Positions 50,651 through 62,312 of a DNA stretch of 64,000 bases are shown one piece after another. The stretch is from contig OZ023266.1 in NCBI GenBank assembly GCA_964006375.1, positions 160,211,292 to 160,275,291 on the forward strand, in the 5' to 3' direction. Position numbers and translations under genes: made by a program. Within the stretch, counting starts at the first letter, position 1. The number at the start of each line of letters is the position of its first letter. Source of the stretch: Tillus elongatus (taxonomy: Eukaryota; Arthropoda; Insecta; Coleoptera; Cleridae). The notes beneath the pieces are model-generated. The model did no database searches. It worked only from the letters and a program-made list of their open reading frames with translations, and had not been told where the DNA came from.

Positions 50651-51037
50651 GTTAAAAGTTTGTTCGCTGTTGTATATATAAAACAAAGCCAGTTGTTGTT
50701 GTTGACATATGAGGTTAGGTGTTTGTATACATGTTGATTACCAATCATCTGATTGTTTAGTAAGGTTATGTTTGTATTTGTTATTTGAATGCAAACACAC
50801 ATAATAATAAGAGTGTACTTACATACAGCAAGAGACGTCATCCTTGTTTCACGACTTAACACATACTGAACAAGTGTCTCTGTCTCTTGAAGGATAAACA
50901 ACGTTTTACAGTTGTTAACCTTGATCCTGTTTGAGCTTGTCTGTGTATCTGTTTAATATACACAAGAGAGAGGCCCTCTTAAAGGTAAACAACCTGTCAG
51001 TTGATGACCTTGTGTTATATCTGTTCAATAACCCCAC

Positions 51038-51069
51038 ATTATTCGTGTTTGAGCTTGTCTAGAATACAG
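51038..51069. repeat. 32-bp direct repeat upstream of the KilA-N gene
   Basis: 'attattcgtgtttgagcttg' plus 12 bases, repeated exactly at 52261-52292, on the other side of the gene. Confidence 0.85.
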
Positions 51070-51137
51070 TCATTAGAAGTATGACATCATCCATGTAAAA
51101 ACAAATACAGTTTAAAACGGTTACTGTGGGTAACATG

Positions 51138-51143
51138 TATAAA
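51138..51143 (+). promoter_or_regulatory. TATA box of the KilA-N gene
   Basis: TATAAA about 100 bases upstream of the chosen start codon. A TCAGTT at 51181 could serve as initiator, but the spacing (about 45) is longer than usual. Confidence 0.45.
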
Positions 51144-51238
51144 TTGGCTACACACAGACACTCTTAAACATATTCACAAGTCAGTTGTTGTTGAGAAAAG
51201 ACTTACTGCAGTTTGTTCTAACCCAAATCTGTTTTAAA

Positions 51239-52171
51239 ATGGCTACATTAAGTGATGTGTGTTACCAACAAATTAAAGACAACTTCTGGTATGGTCTATT
51301 TGGAGATTTTCAACTTATTATCGATAAGAACACTGGCTATTTTAATGCAACTAAACTGTGTAAAACTAGTAATAAAAAATTATATCATTGGATGGAAAAT
51401 AAAAAAACTAAAGAGTTGATTGCCTATTACAACAGTCGGCTAAAGGAAGAGTTAGGGTTTCAGCACAACGACATGACAAGTGTTTCAACTGAGGGAGCCC
51501 ACTTAGAGTTATCGCCTGGGAGCCGGACTACTACCCTAAAAACGGACGCAGCATCTCAAGTAACACCAGCAACAGCTACATACGTATTAAACATTGGTGG
51601 AGCGCTCGCTGAAAACGACACGATATCTGGTACATATGTGTGTAAAGATTTGATAGTAAATTTGGCTTGCTGGATATCCAATCAGTTCTATGACAAATGC
51701 AACCAAATTATTTTTGATTTTTTCCTAAACGAATTTGATCAGAAATACAAGGACAACCTAGATGCGATTGAAGTAAAATTAATGGAGATAAATGATGAGG
51801 TGCAACGTATGCGAGAAACAAATGCTAAAGTCACAGAATATCTTGAAGATATATCCCCAAAGCCAAGTAACCTGGGAAAAATAAGTGTGTTTGGTTTACT
51901 TGCAAGAAACGAGACAGGCGCCCCCTATCCATATCATGCTGTAAGAACACAAAAGAAAAGTTTCCCCAGGGCTGTGAGGAACTTTAAAAATAAACACCCC
52001 AACGCCCAAGTGATCCTAAACAAGCTGTACGATCCAAATGTAGTAAATCTCTTTAACAGAATAAAGACTGAAGTGAAATACCTTACAGCACATAGAAACA
52101 ACCTACATATAGCTGATGTAGCACAAGATAAGTTTGTTCAGGATATTATTGCTTTAAGACATACTTTTTAA
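51239..52171 (+). CDS. KilA-N domain protein with DUF3627-like C-terminus
   Basis: 310 codons from the ATG at 51239 (AAAATGG context, better than the upstream ATG at 51185). Residues about 12-60 are a KilA-N DNA-binding domain: FWYGLFGDFQLIIDKNTGYF, NATKLC, then KLYHWMENKKTKELI, continuing after a linker with IGGALAENDTISGTYVCKDL and WISNQFYDKCNQIIFDFF. A short coiled coil (VKLMEINDEVQRMRETNAKV) leads to a C-terminal part (ISVFGLLARNETGAPYPYHA; LYDPNVVNLFNRIK) resembling DUF3627 of iridoviruses and other large DNA viruses. Such proteins are nuclear or viral-factory DNA-binding regulators of unclear role. The gene is intact, AATAAA lies at 52183, and it is flanked by 32-bp direct repeats. It is the only full-length gene of the element. 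Confidence 0.85.
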   Translation: MATLSDVCYQQIKDNFWYGLFGDFQLIIDKNTGYFNATKLCKTSNKKLYHWMENKKTKELIAYYNSRLKEELGFQHNDMTSVSTEGAHLELSPGSRTTTLKTDAASQVTPATATYVLNIGGALAENDTISGTYVCKDLIVNLACWISNQFYDKCNQIIFDFFLNEFDQKYKDNLDAIEVKLMEINDEVQRMRETNAKVTEYLEDISPKPSNLGKISVFGLLARNETGAPYPYHAVRTQKKSFPRAVRNFKNKHPNAQVILNKLYDPNVVNLFNRIKTEVKYLTAHRNNLHIADVAQDKFVQDIIALRHTF

Positions 52172-52189
52172 TTGTATTACAAAATAAAA

Positions 52190-53058
52190 ACACATTAATT
52201 TTAACAAAAGACTTTTTATTTGATTCCAAGTATGTAAACACCTGCCGTTTGTTAGCCCCAATTATTCGTGTTTGAGCTTGTCTAGAATACAGACATCAGT
52301 ACAGTATTTGTGTTTGACACGTTTCCCCATAAGAAACAACGTATTTGCAGACACACAGAAACAGACCAAGGATTGATATATCGATATCAGTTGCTTATAA
52401 CACGTACACGATATGTTTTTATATGTTATAGTTGATGAAATAAGACACATACCAAGTAAAAACAGAAGGCTACAGCTAAGTATTCAAAACAAATTTTGTT
52501 CAAAACTGTCTAAACGCTCCCTGTATATATATATATACGGAACGCCAAAGCAACTAGAAATATTTGTAAATATAAAAACGCTAGTAAAACGGTTTCATCG
52601 GTGACTAATATTCTATCTGTTTCCAGTTGCCTCAGGCATCCTAATGAGTTATTTTATAATCGTAAAAACATGTTCTCATTAATAATACCTACAACACTAG
52701 TATTGCATTAATACATATAACGTAGTATACCGTTCTAGATTACGTTTTTTATGTTTGTTTTTGTAAAGATGTGTTTACCTTTCACATTTATAGGTTTTAA
52801 AAACACAAAGTTCAACTATGAAAGAGGTTTATTTAAAAACTATACTTTGATATATCGTTACAGTTTTCCACTATACTGTGGAGTTTATATTGGTTGTTAC
52901 AATTATTTTTATACAAAAGTACAGTTTATACAAAAATACAATATAATTTAGTACAAACACTAGACTAAAATACAACAGCTTAATAAACACAACTAAAAAT
53001 AATACTCTAGATTTGGTTAGCTAACGAACCCATACATAATGATTGCAAGGTTTGCGGT
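52190..53058. other. Non-coding part of the element
   Basis: Contains the second 32-bp direct repeat (52261-52292). Otherwise AT-rich, with no supportable gene. Confidence 0.55.
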
Positions 53059-53466
53059 TTATAAGATCGCCAAAAATTTAAAACACTCAGTTTGTAGGTC
53101 TGCCTCAAGCTCTTCAAATGTTGGGATATCCTCATCGGAACTTGCCGCCTCAGCCTCTTCCCTTGGTTCAGCTTCAAAAACTTCATGGTCTTTCAGGAAC
53201 TCTACTTGGCGTTTCGTTTCTGGTATATCGACTTCGTCTTTGATTTGTTCAGCCTTTAGTGGTTGCGGTGGCTGCTGCTGCTGCAGTGCTGCTGTGTTTT
53301 TAGATATTTCACTTAGGGGGTCAACAAGTGGTTTATATAAACGTTGCAGAGCATCATCATTCTCAGCTCTGTTAAGTTTAAGCATTAAATGTTTTTTTCG
53401 AATATTGTCAGCAAGTTGTAAAATCCTTTTCTTAACTTTTTGCTCTTCCTTACCCAACACTTCCAT
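53059..53466 (-). CDS. Acidic/coiled-coil protein of the element, likely truncated
   Basis: 135 codons from ATG 53466. The basic helical start (KVKKRILQLADNIRKKHLML, residues about 10-29) is followed by LQRLYKPLVDPLSEISK, a Gln-Pro stretch (ALQQQQPPQPLK) and a very acidic tail (EAEPREEAEAASSDEDIPTF). From memory, the first 60 residues match the start of a longer uncharacterised protein that in arthropods accompanies double-jelly-roll capsid-like genes; the conserved C-terminal half of that protein is missing here. The role is unknown; a minor virion or scaffold protein is one guess. The start lies 130 bases from the minisatellite, in which no clear promoter is seen. Confidence 0.6.
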   Translation of the reverse strand: MEVLGKEEQKVKKRILQLADNIRKKHLMLKLNRAENDDALQRLYKPLVDPLSEISKNTAALQQQQPPQPLKAEQIKDEVDIPETKRQVEFLKDHEVFEAEPREEAEAASSDEDIPTFEELEADLQTECFKFLAIL

Positions 53467-53599
53467 TGTGCTACAACTGTTTGGTGTTACCAGACGGTCT
53501 AATCATTTGGTTGAGCGATACAGGTTGTGTGGTGGTTTAACATATACTGACTCCGTCACGGTACATGCCTTCTTATTTATCACGATGTCCGGCTGTCTT

Positions 53600-54340
53600 G
53601 TTAGACAGCTGTGTGTTAGACAGCTGTGTTAGACAGCTGTCTGTTAGACAGCTGTGTGTTAGACAGCTGTCTGTTAGACAGCTGTCTGTTAGACAGCTGT
53701 CTGTTAGACAGCTGTCTGTTAGACAGCTGTCTGTTAGACAGCTGTGTGTTAGACAGCTGTGTGTTAGACAGCTGTCTGTTAGACAGCTGTCTGTTAGACA
53801 GCTGTCTGTTAGACAGCTGTGTGTTAGACAGCTGTCTGTTAGACAGCTGTGTGTTAGACAGCTGTGTGTTAGACAGCTGTGTGTTAGACAGCTGTCTGTT
53901 AGACAGCTGTCTGTTAGACAGCTGTGTGTTAGACAGCTGTGTGTTAGACAGCTGTCTGTTAGACAGCTGTGTGTTAGACAGCTGTCTGTTAGACAGCTGT
54001 CTGTTAGACAGCTGTCTGTTAGACAGCTGTGTGTTAGACAGCTGTCTGTTAGACAGCTGTCTGTTAGACAGCTGTGTGTTAGACAGCTGTCTGTTAGACA
54101 GCTGTCTGTTAGACAGCTGTGTGTTAGACAGCTGTGTGTTAGACAGCTGTGTGTTAGACAGCTGTCTGTTAGACAGCTGTGTGTTAGACAGCTGTGTGTT
54201 AGACAGCTGTCTGTTAGACAGCTGTGTGTTAGACAGCTGTGTGTTAGACAGCTGTCTGTTAGACAGCTGTGTTAGACAGCTGTGTTAGACACCTGTGTTA
54301 GACACCTGTATGACAGCTGTGTTAGACAGCTGTCTGTCCT
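53600..54340. repeat. 15-bp minisatellite ([C/G]TGTTAGACAGCTGT)n
   Basis: 42 consecutive units from 53641 to 54270 are exactly 15 bases and identical except for the first base, C in 23 units and G in 19. Degenerate 13-15 base units border it on both sides. Open frames of VRQLC/VRQLS or LLDSC repeats arise only because 15 is a multiple of 3. Each unit carries the palindrome ACAGCTGT (an E-box core CAGCTG), extended to AGACAGCTGTCT when the next unit begins with C. Confidence 0.95.
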
Positions 54341-54351
54341 GTCTACCATTG

Positions 54352-54910
54352 TTAGAATAATATATATCTATCGAATCCTTTTCTATATCGACCTTTGTGT
54401 ACATCGTTTTCCTTCACAATCACCAACACACCATACTTATTATCTTTCCAGCATTGGTGGCAGATAGTTTTAAATTGTTTAAAGTCCATATCGGTGGTTA
54501 CATGATCGTCGTACACATGTTTTAAATTGGTTTCATCTTGCTTGAATAACACAATAACATTGGTGTTGTCACGTACCAGATGCTTGGGTATTCGTGTATA
54601 TGTTTGACAGAGATAGAATGAATCAATATTCTTATGTCTGCCCATACTGAAGTATGCTCTTATTTTATCTTGTTTGTCACAAGCTACATCATCAAATATA
54701 AACACAGAGTTGTCCTTGGCATCTGCCGGATCTAATATTTCATCGTTTTCTCTATAAGGATAGTAACCAACACCTTTTGTTGCATTCATCACCTCCTTTA
54801 ACATCTTGTATTTCGGTTGATACAGAGACTTTGAATACACATACACGTTATCAAATTTTAAACCGTTTGCTTCAAACAATAAACTCAGCATGACATTAGT
54901 TTTCAACAGA
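54352..54910 (-). pseudogene. A32-like DNA packaging ATPase, N-terminus and P-loop lost
   Basis: The open frame starts within the Walker A region: KTNVMLSLLFEANGLKFDNV is present but the preceding Gly-rich residues are replaced by sequence antisense to the capsid gene. Kept: YVYSKSLYQPKYKMLKEVM, Walker B VFIFDDV (about residue 80 of the remaining frame), SMGRHKNIDSFYLCQTYTRI and FKQDETNLKHVYDDHV. These are the hallmarks of the FtsK/HerA-type packaging ATPases of Polintons and nucleocytoplasmic viruses, which drive genome into capsids. It ends at TAA/TAG near 54352. Without the P-loop it cannot bind ATP. Its broken end abuts the capsid fragment head to head. Confidence 0.75.
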
Positions 54911-55390
54911 GATGTGTGGGCTGTTAAAACTGCAACCAACTTGGAAAGACCTCGATATGTGATTATAGCATTTCAAACAGATCGTAAGGATAACGTGAAG
55001 AAGAGGTCAGACTATTTCGATAACATTGGTATGTTGGACCTCCGAGTGTTTCTAAATTCAGAATGCTACCCTTATGAATCTATGAATATGGATTTTGAGA
55101 AATCGAAATATGCAGAAGCCTATAACATGTATACAGATTTTCAAAAAAGCTTCTGTTATAAAAACATGTCGGAGCCTATCTTGAATTATGACGAGTTTAA
55201 AGACAGAGCTCTATTTGTGATTGACTGTCAGCACCAGAACGAGTCAATCAAGTCTTCAACGGTGGACATTAAGGTGGAGTTTATGAGTCACGCCAACTTC
55301 CCAAAAAATACTCGTGTTTATTGTCTGGTTATTCATGACAGTGTAATGGAATATAAACCTCTAACGGGCATCGTTAGAGCCATTATGTAA
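54900..55390 (+). pseudogene. Double-jelly-roll capsid-like protein, C-terminal part only
   Basis: The frame 54890-55390 reads RDVWAVKTATNLERPRYVII (about 54911), FDNIGMLDLRVFLNSECYPY, YAEAYNMYTDFQKSF, LFVIDCQHQNESIKSSTVDI and YCLVIHDSVMEYKPLTGIVR, then TAA. This resembles the C-terminal domain of arthropod proteins assigned to the double-jelly-roll-like family, thought to derive from major capsid proteins of Polinton-like viruses. Roughly 160 residues remain, and a full protein is expected to be several hundred longer. The apparent ATG at 54890 lies in sequence from the neighbouring ATPase gene, so it is a chance start. AATAAA at 55438. Confidence 0.7.
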
Positions 55391-55443
55391 TAATTGTATG
55401 TCATTTATGTATCAATATGTACAACTTAATTAATCCTAATAAA

Positions 55444-56774
55444 TTTTTATTGTATGTAAAACAGTTGTTTTATTTTTATTTTGTTGCATTTTTATTAACC
55501 CCTTTCTGTCTGTCAGTCTAAGCAAAGACTTCGAGCTGTCATGACGTGTGTGTTAAACAGCTGTACAAGCTCAAACAAGATTATCTAAGATACTTGTTGG
55601 GCAATCAATTGTCTGTCTTTTATTACACAGCTCTGTCAGTCTAAGCAAAGACTTCGAGCTGTCATGACGTGTGTGTGTGTGTGTGTGTTAACAATCAACA
55701 ACAGCGTCTATATGTTTTGTTTGGTTCAAGTGGATGTCATTAAACAACTGTGTTATTTCTATAACGATCTCCATTCAAGACCTCAACATACGTTAGTGTG
55801 TACTAAGCCGTGAAACAAGTATGACGTCTCTTGCTGTATGTAAGTATACTATTATATTATTTATGTTTACATACAAACAATACTTATCAAACAATCCTCG
55901 TATATCAAAGTTTAATTTAGTTGTTTTAAATTGAGTTTTGTTACACTGTGTGTTTTTGATCACTCCCTATATAAATTTAGATTCATTCATTCAAAATACA
56001 AACACACTAACATAAACAAACACGCCGGCAATAAAACCAAGTCCCGAGTTTTATTAGGCTATTAAAATAAACTCATTAACATATCTAGATGTAAATACGT
56101 TTTTCTTATTGATATAGTTTACTTCAAAACGTTTTTGTTATTAAATGATATTAGATAGGTAAATTGGTACGTGTTTTAAATTTCTTTTTACTATAAATAA
56201 ACAATTGTTTTTAACATTACAGTTCCTATTATTCAATTGGAATGTAATAGAGATACCACCCCTGCCCACACACACAAACTCAGCAGCCTCATAAACTCGT
56301 TTTATGTAACAGGTTTCTGTTTTATATATATACCCACTGATAACAAACTTTCATCGTATGTCTGAATAGCATGATCGGTTTAGGGGCGTTTGCATATCTT
56401 AGTAAGTTGTATGGTTGGGGGTTCAAATCTAATTTCTGGCGAATGCTTTTCTTTCAAAAATCATATTTCAAATTAAAATCAAAATTTCAAATTACCCGCT
56501 CAATATATCTTCCTCATATATGTATGTGTGTGACTAAACCGAATGACTGTGTCCAACAGATGTCTCCCCTCGAGCTAGAGAATATTCTCTACACTCTACA
56601 ACTTTACAAATAGAATGTTCTCTAGCTTGAGGAGTAAGATCTCTGGACACAACAGACAGAAATTTTCAAACAAATTCAAATTTCCCGCCAAAAACGAAAT
56701 ACCCTAACAAACTTCAATACACCTTAACAACAACAACACAATAAACAAACCAAACAGCTGTGTTTACGAACACC
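55444..56774. other. Right subterminal region of the element
   Basis: Holds inverted counterparts of left-side blocks: 'ctgtcagtctaagcaaagac' twice (55511 and 55627) and 'gtctcttgctgtatgtaagt' (about 55829). 'gtgttaaacagctgt' at 55549 differs from the minisatellite unit by one base and could be its ancestor. No supportable gene. Confidence 0.6.
56365..56455 (+). other. tRNA-like A-box/B-box pair (right)
   Basis: 'gatcggtttagggg' (56373) and 'gggttcaaatct' (56419), 31 bases apart. Inverted counterpart of the left pair; both point outward from the element centre toward their nearest end. Confidence 0.4.
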
Positions 56775-57407
56775 TAACCTTAATAAACAAAATACATAAC
56801 CTTAATAAACAAACAGATGCATGGTAATCAACACACACACATGACATAACCTTAATAAACAAATACAAACATAACCTTAATAAACAAACAGATGACACGT
56901 GAGCGAACATAACCTTAATAAACAAATACATAACCTTAATAAACAATCAGACAAACACACATGGAGAGCTAACCTGACTTGTAGATATCTATGGACACAC
57001 AGGTCAGACATCTTGGAATGCTTGTGACGTCATCTCAGGTTAGTTCCATAGAGAGAACCCGGGTTGCAACTGTCTATGACAGGTCAGCCATCTTGGAATG
57101 CTTGTGACGTCATCTCAGGTTAGTTCCATAGAGAGAACCCGGCTTGCGACTGTCTATGACAGGTCAGCCATCTTGGAATGCTTGTGACGTCATCTGACAG
57201 GTCAGGTGACATTTGACGTTGACACATGTCAGGTCAGGTGACAGCTGACGTTGACAGCTGTCAGGTCAGTGACATTTGACACCTGTCAAATCTGACAGGT
57301 CAGCTGTCAACTGTCACAGGTCTGCGCAGGTCAGCGCATGCGCATGACGTCACGCGCATGCGCAGTAAAAAGTGGAGGGGGTGAGCCCAGGTGGGGCACT
57401 ATCTACT
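56775..57407 (-). repeat. Right terminal inverted repeat (633 bp)
   Basis: Reverse complement of the left repeat with no difference found by eye. It ends CTATCTACT at 57407, followed by the target duplication. Confidence 0.95.
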
Positions 57408-57413
57408 TACGAG
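57408..57413 (+). other. Right target-site duplication (tacgag)
   Basis: Identical to 49575-49580. Confidence 0.9.
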
Positions 57414-58765
57414 GTTAAGTCAATATTCATAAATTAAGTAAGAGAATTATGTCAGTTTGTTTAGAGTAAATAAAGTAGAGTATGTTTGAAAGTAAATTGA
57501 TGATAGTTTGGAAGGTGTGAGGGACACTTTCACTGTTTGCTCACCCAGTAGGGCGTCATACTGGTAGAGGCGTTGGGTTTAGGCCCAGGTGACGCAACCG
57601 CAACACGGTTGTTTGTTTGCATCGATGGATTTCGGTAGGGATACAGCTGAGATCGCTCTAGGTATCCATTGCACCTACTCCCGTCGATAGCTGGATATTG
57701 GAGAGGACACGTCGTAGAGAATACTCCGATGCGTCGATTGCACTTCTCAGTATTCATGGTGGTACCGTTGTTGCATTTTTGGTCGATCTGGTAGCTTGAC
57801 CGAGACACTGTGGACAGTTCACCCGTTGGTCTCATTGCACGTGTCAGTCCTAGTGTAGGAGTTGGGTTACTTGGAGAAGGGCACACCCTGGAGTGTGCAT
57901 CGTGTGCCCATTGCACTTCTCGGTCCAATTCTGACAGTAACGAGCACTCTAGGTGAGGCATTGAACTGTGCCTCATTGCACACCTGGAAGCCGGCACTGA
58001 CCTGGTGTCGGGTACGGCACCCAATTAAACACACAAGCTAAACTATTGGTTAAGTAATTATTATTATTTGAGTAATTATTATTTGAGTAACTATCGTGTG
58101 AGTAACTACTTGAGTAATTATTGTCTGAGTAATTATTGTTTGACAAACTGATTGTTGAGCAGTTAGAGACATTGTTGAGAAGCAGTTCTGAGGCACCGAT
58201 GTGAGCTGTTGAGAAATTATGATGTGGCTCAGTGTAGCCTTGAGTAGGAAATGCTGTTAATGTTGAAGTTGCTCAGTGAAGCATTATGTGGAAACTGCTC
58301 CTAATCTTGGGTTGCTCAGTGGAGTTTTGAGTATAAATAGTCATTGATGTTGAGTCGCTCAGTGGAGCGTGTAATTGGTAATTGTTTGATGAACTAATAA
58401 TTTAATGCCCCTCGTATATATGTTAGGTTGTGCTTTAGATGAACAATGGTGTGTTCAGGTATGTTTTTAATTACATGTTAGCGATGTTGTTACTGGACAC
58501 AATTGGCACCCGCTCGTCCGACTCATTACGCCCGTACATTAAGGCTTCGCAATAATTCTGACAAGTAATAAACCTTTTGCCTTTTGCATGATTACTCTTA
58601 AGTAGATAACACAACTGCTAAGTAATGTATCGACTGGTGATTTACTGTTGAGCTATTTAACTATATGATGTGACCGTTAGTCGATTGTTATTATTATAGT
58701 AGGTTACTTACTAAGAGGGTTGTAACATTGTGTCATCAAAAGGTTGCGTTTAATATATAATTATT

Positions 58766-58767
<2 letters not shown>
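57414..58767. other. Flank with short interspersed motifs; doubtful open frame
   Basis: The - strand frame 58024-57530 (164 codons) shows no family motif. The + strand of the same interval repeats 'cattgcac' five times at 60-100 base spacing, each followed by similar words, so the frame is probably a by-product of a degenerate tandem repeat. 58040-58140 is an imperfect 'gagtaattattgt' tandem and 58190-58370 repeats 'gctcagtg-agc'. Confidence 0.4.

Positions 58768-58857
<90 letters not shown>
58768..58857. repeat. (AT)n microsatellite
   Basis: Pure AT tract, with (AT)n-cored repeat arms beginning immediately after. Confidence 0.95.
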
Positions 58858-59725
<868 letters not shown>

Positions 59726-59829
59726 TTACAATTATCTTATGGTAGTACAGAAATTATCAGAATAGAACGTAATGTACATCTAAACGAGAATAAACAGTGC
59801 TTAATTAAGTTATGTATTAAAGCAAACCA

Positions 59830-60470
59830 ATAACAGATAAAAGATCGATAACTACTTTTTAATCTTCTAAATAACCACTGAGTATACAGCATTAACACCG
59901 AGAATTCAGCTTCGAATGGAATTGTTAATCAAGTGGCAATTGCTAGTTCCATCAGACTGTCTGTGAATCGTGAAATGAAGTCTCGTCGTGAACGTTCCAT
60001 GCGAGAGGGCACGACGTACGGTAGGGAAAAGTGACGCGTAGGGCCCACGGGATGCTTACGTAGACATCAGGCATTAACCTCTACGCTTGCAATCGGCTAA
60101 ATGCACCGTTTATCAGGTTTCCTCACCGTAGCGGCAACTTCTTCTATTGTTTGCCGCTTGAATGTCTCTTCCGATGGGGATTCAAATAATACTTTAATTG
60201 TGTACTAGAAAACTTGGAGGATTTTCTGCGGCGAGACAGGATGCTAATGCACTACAAGAGAAGTGTCAGGTTTCATGTCGTGGAGAAATATGAGAGAAAA
60301 TGTCTTGATAGCATAAAAATCTGCATTAGTGAAGCATGTACATTTGTCTGCGTCTACAAAATATGTCATTCAAAAAGATATTTTATAACACTATAAAATT
60401 AGCAAGGCAAGAAATATACAGTAAGGACCATATCTAATAAATAAATTAATTTTCACAGTTAATGTTCGTA
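59830..60470. other. No gene recognised
   Basis: Nothing beyond short frames; 59980-60180 is locally less AT-rich but shows no motif. Confidence 0.4.
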
Positions 60471-60479
60471 TAATCAAAA

Positions 60480-60782
<303 letters not shown>

Positions 60783-60926
60783 GATAATAATAGAGTTTAT
60801 TTCAAGAGAAGAATATACATCTGTTGCTAATTAACTGTTAACTTAAATTAGTATGCACACAAATGTATAACTTTGAAACAACGAAACAATGAAACAAACA
60901 CATGTATAATCTTTTAATTTTAAAAA

Positions 60927-61246
60927 ACTCTGGACGCAGCAAGTGCGTTATGGTAGTGAATTTTCATAAAAATATTTTTAATAACAAATATGTGTGTTTT
61001 TTTTTAAAAAGCAGGCATCAAATTTGGTTACCAGTATAACCTATATAGTAAAAACAATGTGCCATGTTCCATTAAAATAACTTTATTGTGTGAAAATGTA
61101 CAAAAATTTCCAAAAGTAAACTTAAAATGTTCCCGAAAAAACAGGTTTCTTGGTCAACCTTATAGGTTAATAGCAAATTGAGCTGTTCAAATATAAACAT
61201 TTGATCAAAATTAGCTACCATAACGCACTTGCTGCGTCCAGAATTT
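60927..61246. repeat. MITE-like unit with 'tctggacgcagcaagtgcgt' inverted ends
   Basis: Starts TCTGGACGCAGCAAGTGCGT at about 60929 and ends ACGCACTTGCTGCGTCCAGA at about 61245. The internal 320 bases are AT-rich and contain no (AT)n core. Confidence 0.75.
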
Positions 61247-61683
61247 ATTTTCTTACAAACATGCATTATATTTCGATGGAAAATGCAAAAATGCAATAAC
61301 ATAAGGCGTATTTAATTAAAAAAAAGGAAATTTGTATCACCAACGACTTATGGACCATCCTGTGATTGCAGAAATATTATTTTAAGATGTAGCTCAAGAC
61401 ACCCTATAATTAATATATACAAATTTTCTTCATATCTTATATAATAACGGATATATTGAGCTTTATTAATTTTTTACGAAAATTCGACAAAAATTATATA
61501 CCATTAAATGATAAACTCTATAGCTAAGGCTACTGCCAAGCATCAGAGAAAGGGTCTATTTGAAATGAATTTTCTGCAAATATTTTAGTAAAATGAAAGA
61601 CAATGACGGTTGAAACTAAGACTTTAGGGTTTATAAAACATTCTTCTTGAGACATTTTATTTCTATAGCCCGTATTAGATTTA

Positions 61684-62312
<629 letters not shown>

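Larger units (their letters stand above)
50214..51137. other. Subterminal region with diverged inner repeats
   Basis: A 110-bp block ('acttacatacaacaagagac') occurs at about 50345-50440 and again at 50815-50890, and inverted at about 55800-55850. 'gtctttgcttagactgacag' (50502) is inverted at 55517 and 55627. These extend the mirror symmetry of the element beyond the 633-bp repeats. Confidence 0.65.
49581..57407. mobile_element. Polinton/Maverick-like virus-derived element, internally deleted
   Basis: 7,827 bp bounded by 633-bp terminal inverted repeats (49581-50213 and 56775-57407), which begin AGTAGATAGTGCCCC and show no difference by eye, and by a 6-bp target duplication. Contents left to right: KilA-N gene (+), fragment of an acidic unknown protein (-), 15-bp minisatellite, packaging ATPase lacking its N-terminus (-), C-terminal part of a double-jelly-roll capsid-like protein (+). 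Polintons normally encode protein-primed DNA polymerase B and a retroviral-type integrase, and neither is here. Their usual length is 15-20 kb. It is thus a deleted derivative that kept both ends. The matching repeats and clean duplication say it moved recently, presumably using proteins from a complete relative. Confidence 0.88.

Noticed and set aside
53565..54288. Long + strand frames of VRQLS/VRQLC and LLDSC/VLDSC repeats
   Set aside because: They arise because the 15-bp minisatellite unit is divisible by 3. Two frames are open at once, there is no signal peptide, and the sequence outside the array is unrelated.
53600..54340. CRISPR-like array
   Set aside because: Units are contiguous 15-mers without spacers in a eukaryotic genome, so it is a minisatellite.
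56365..56455. A tRNA gene inside the viral element
   Set aside because: The 5' and 3' ends do not form an acceptor stem; only promoter-box-like words are present.
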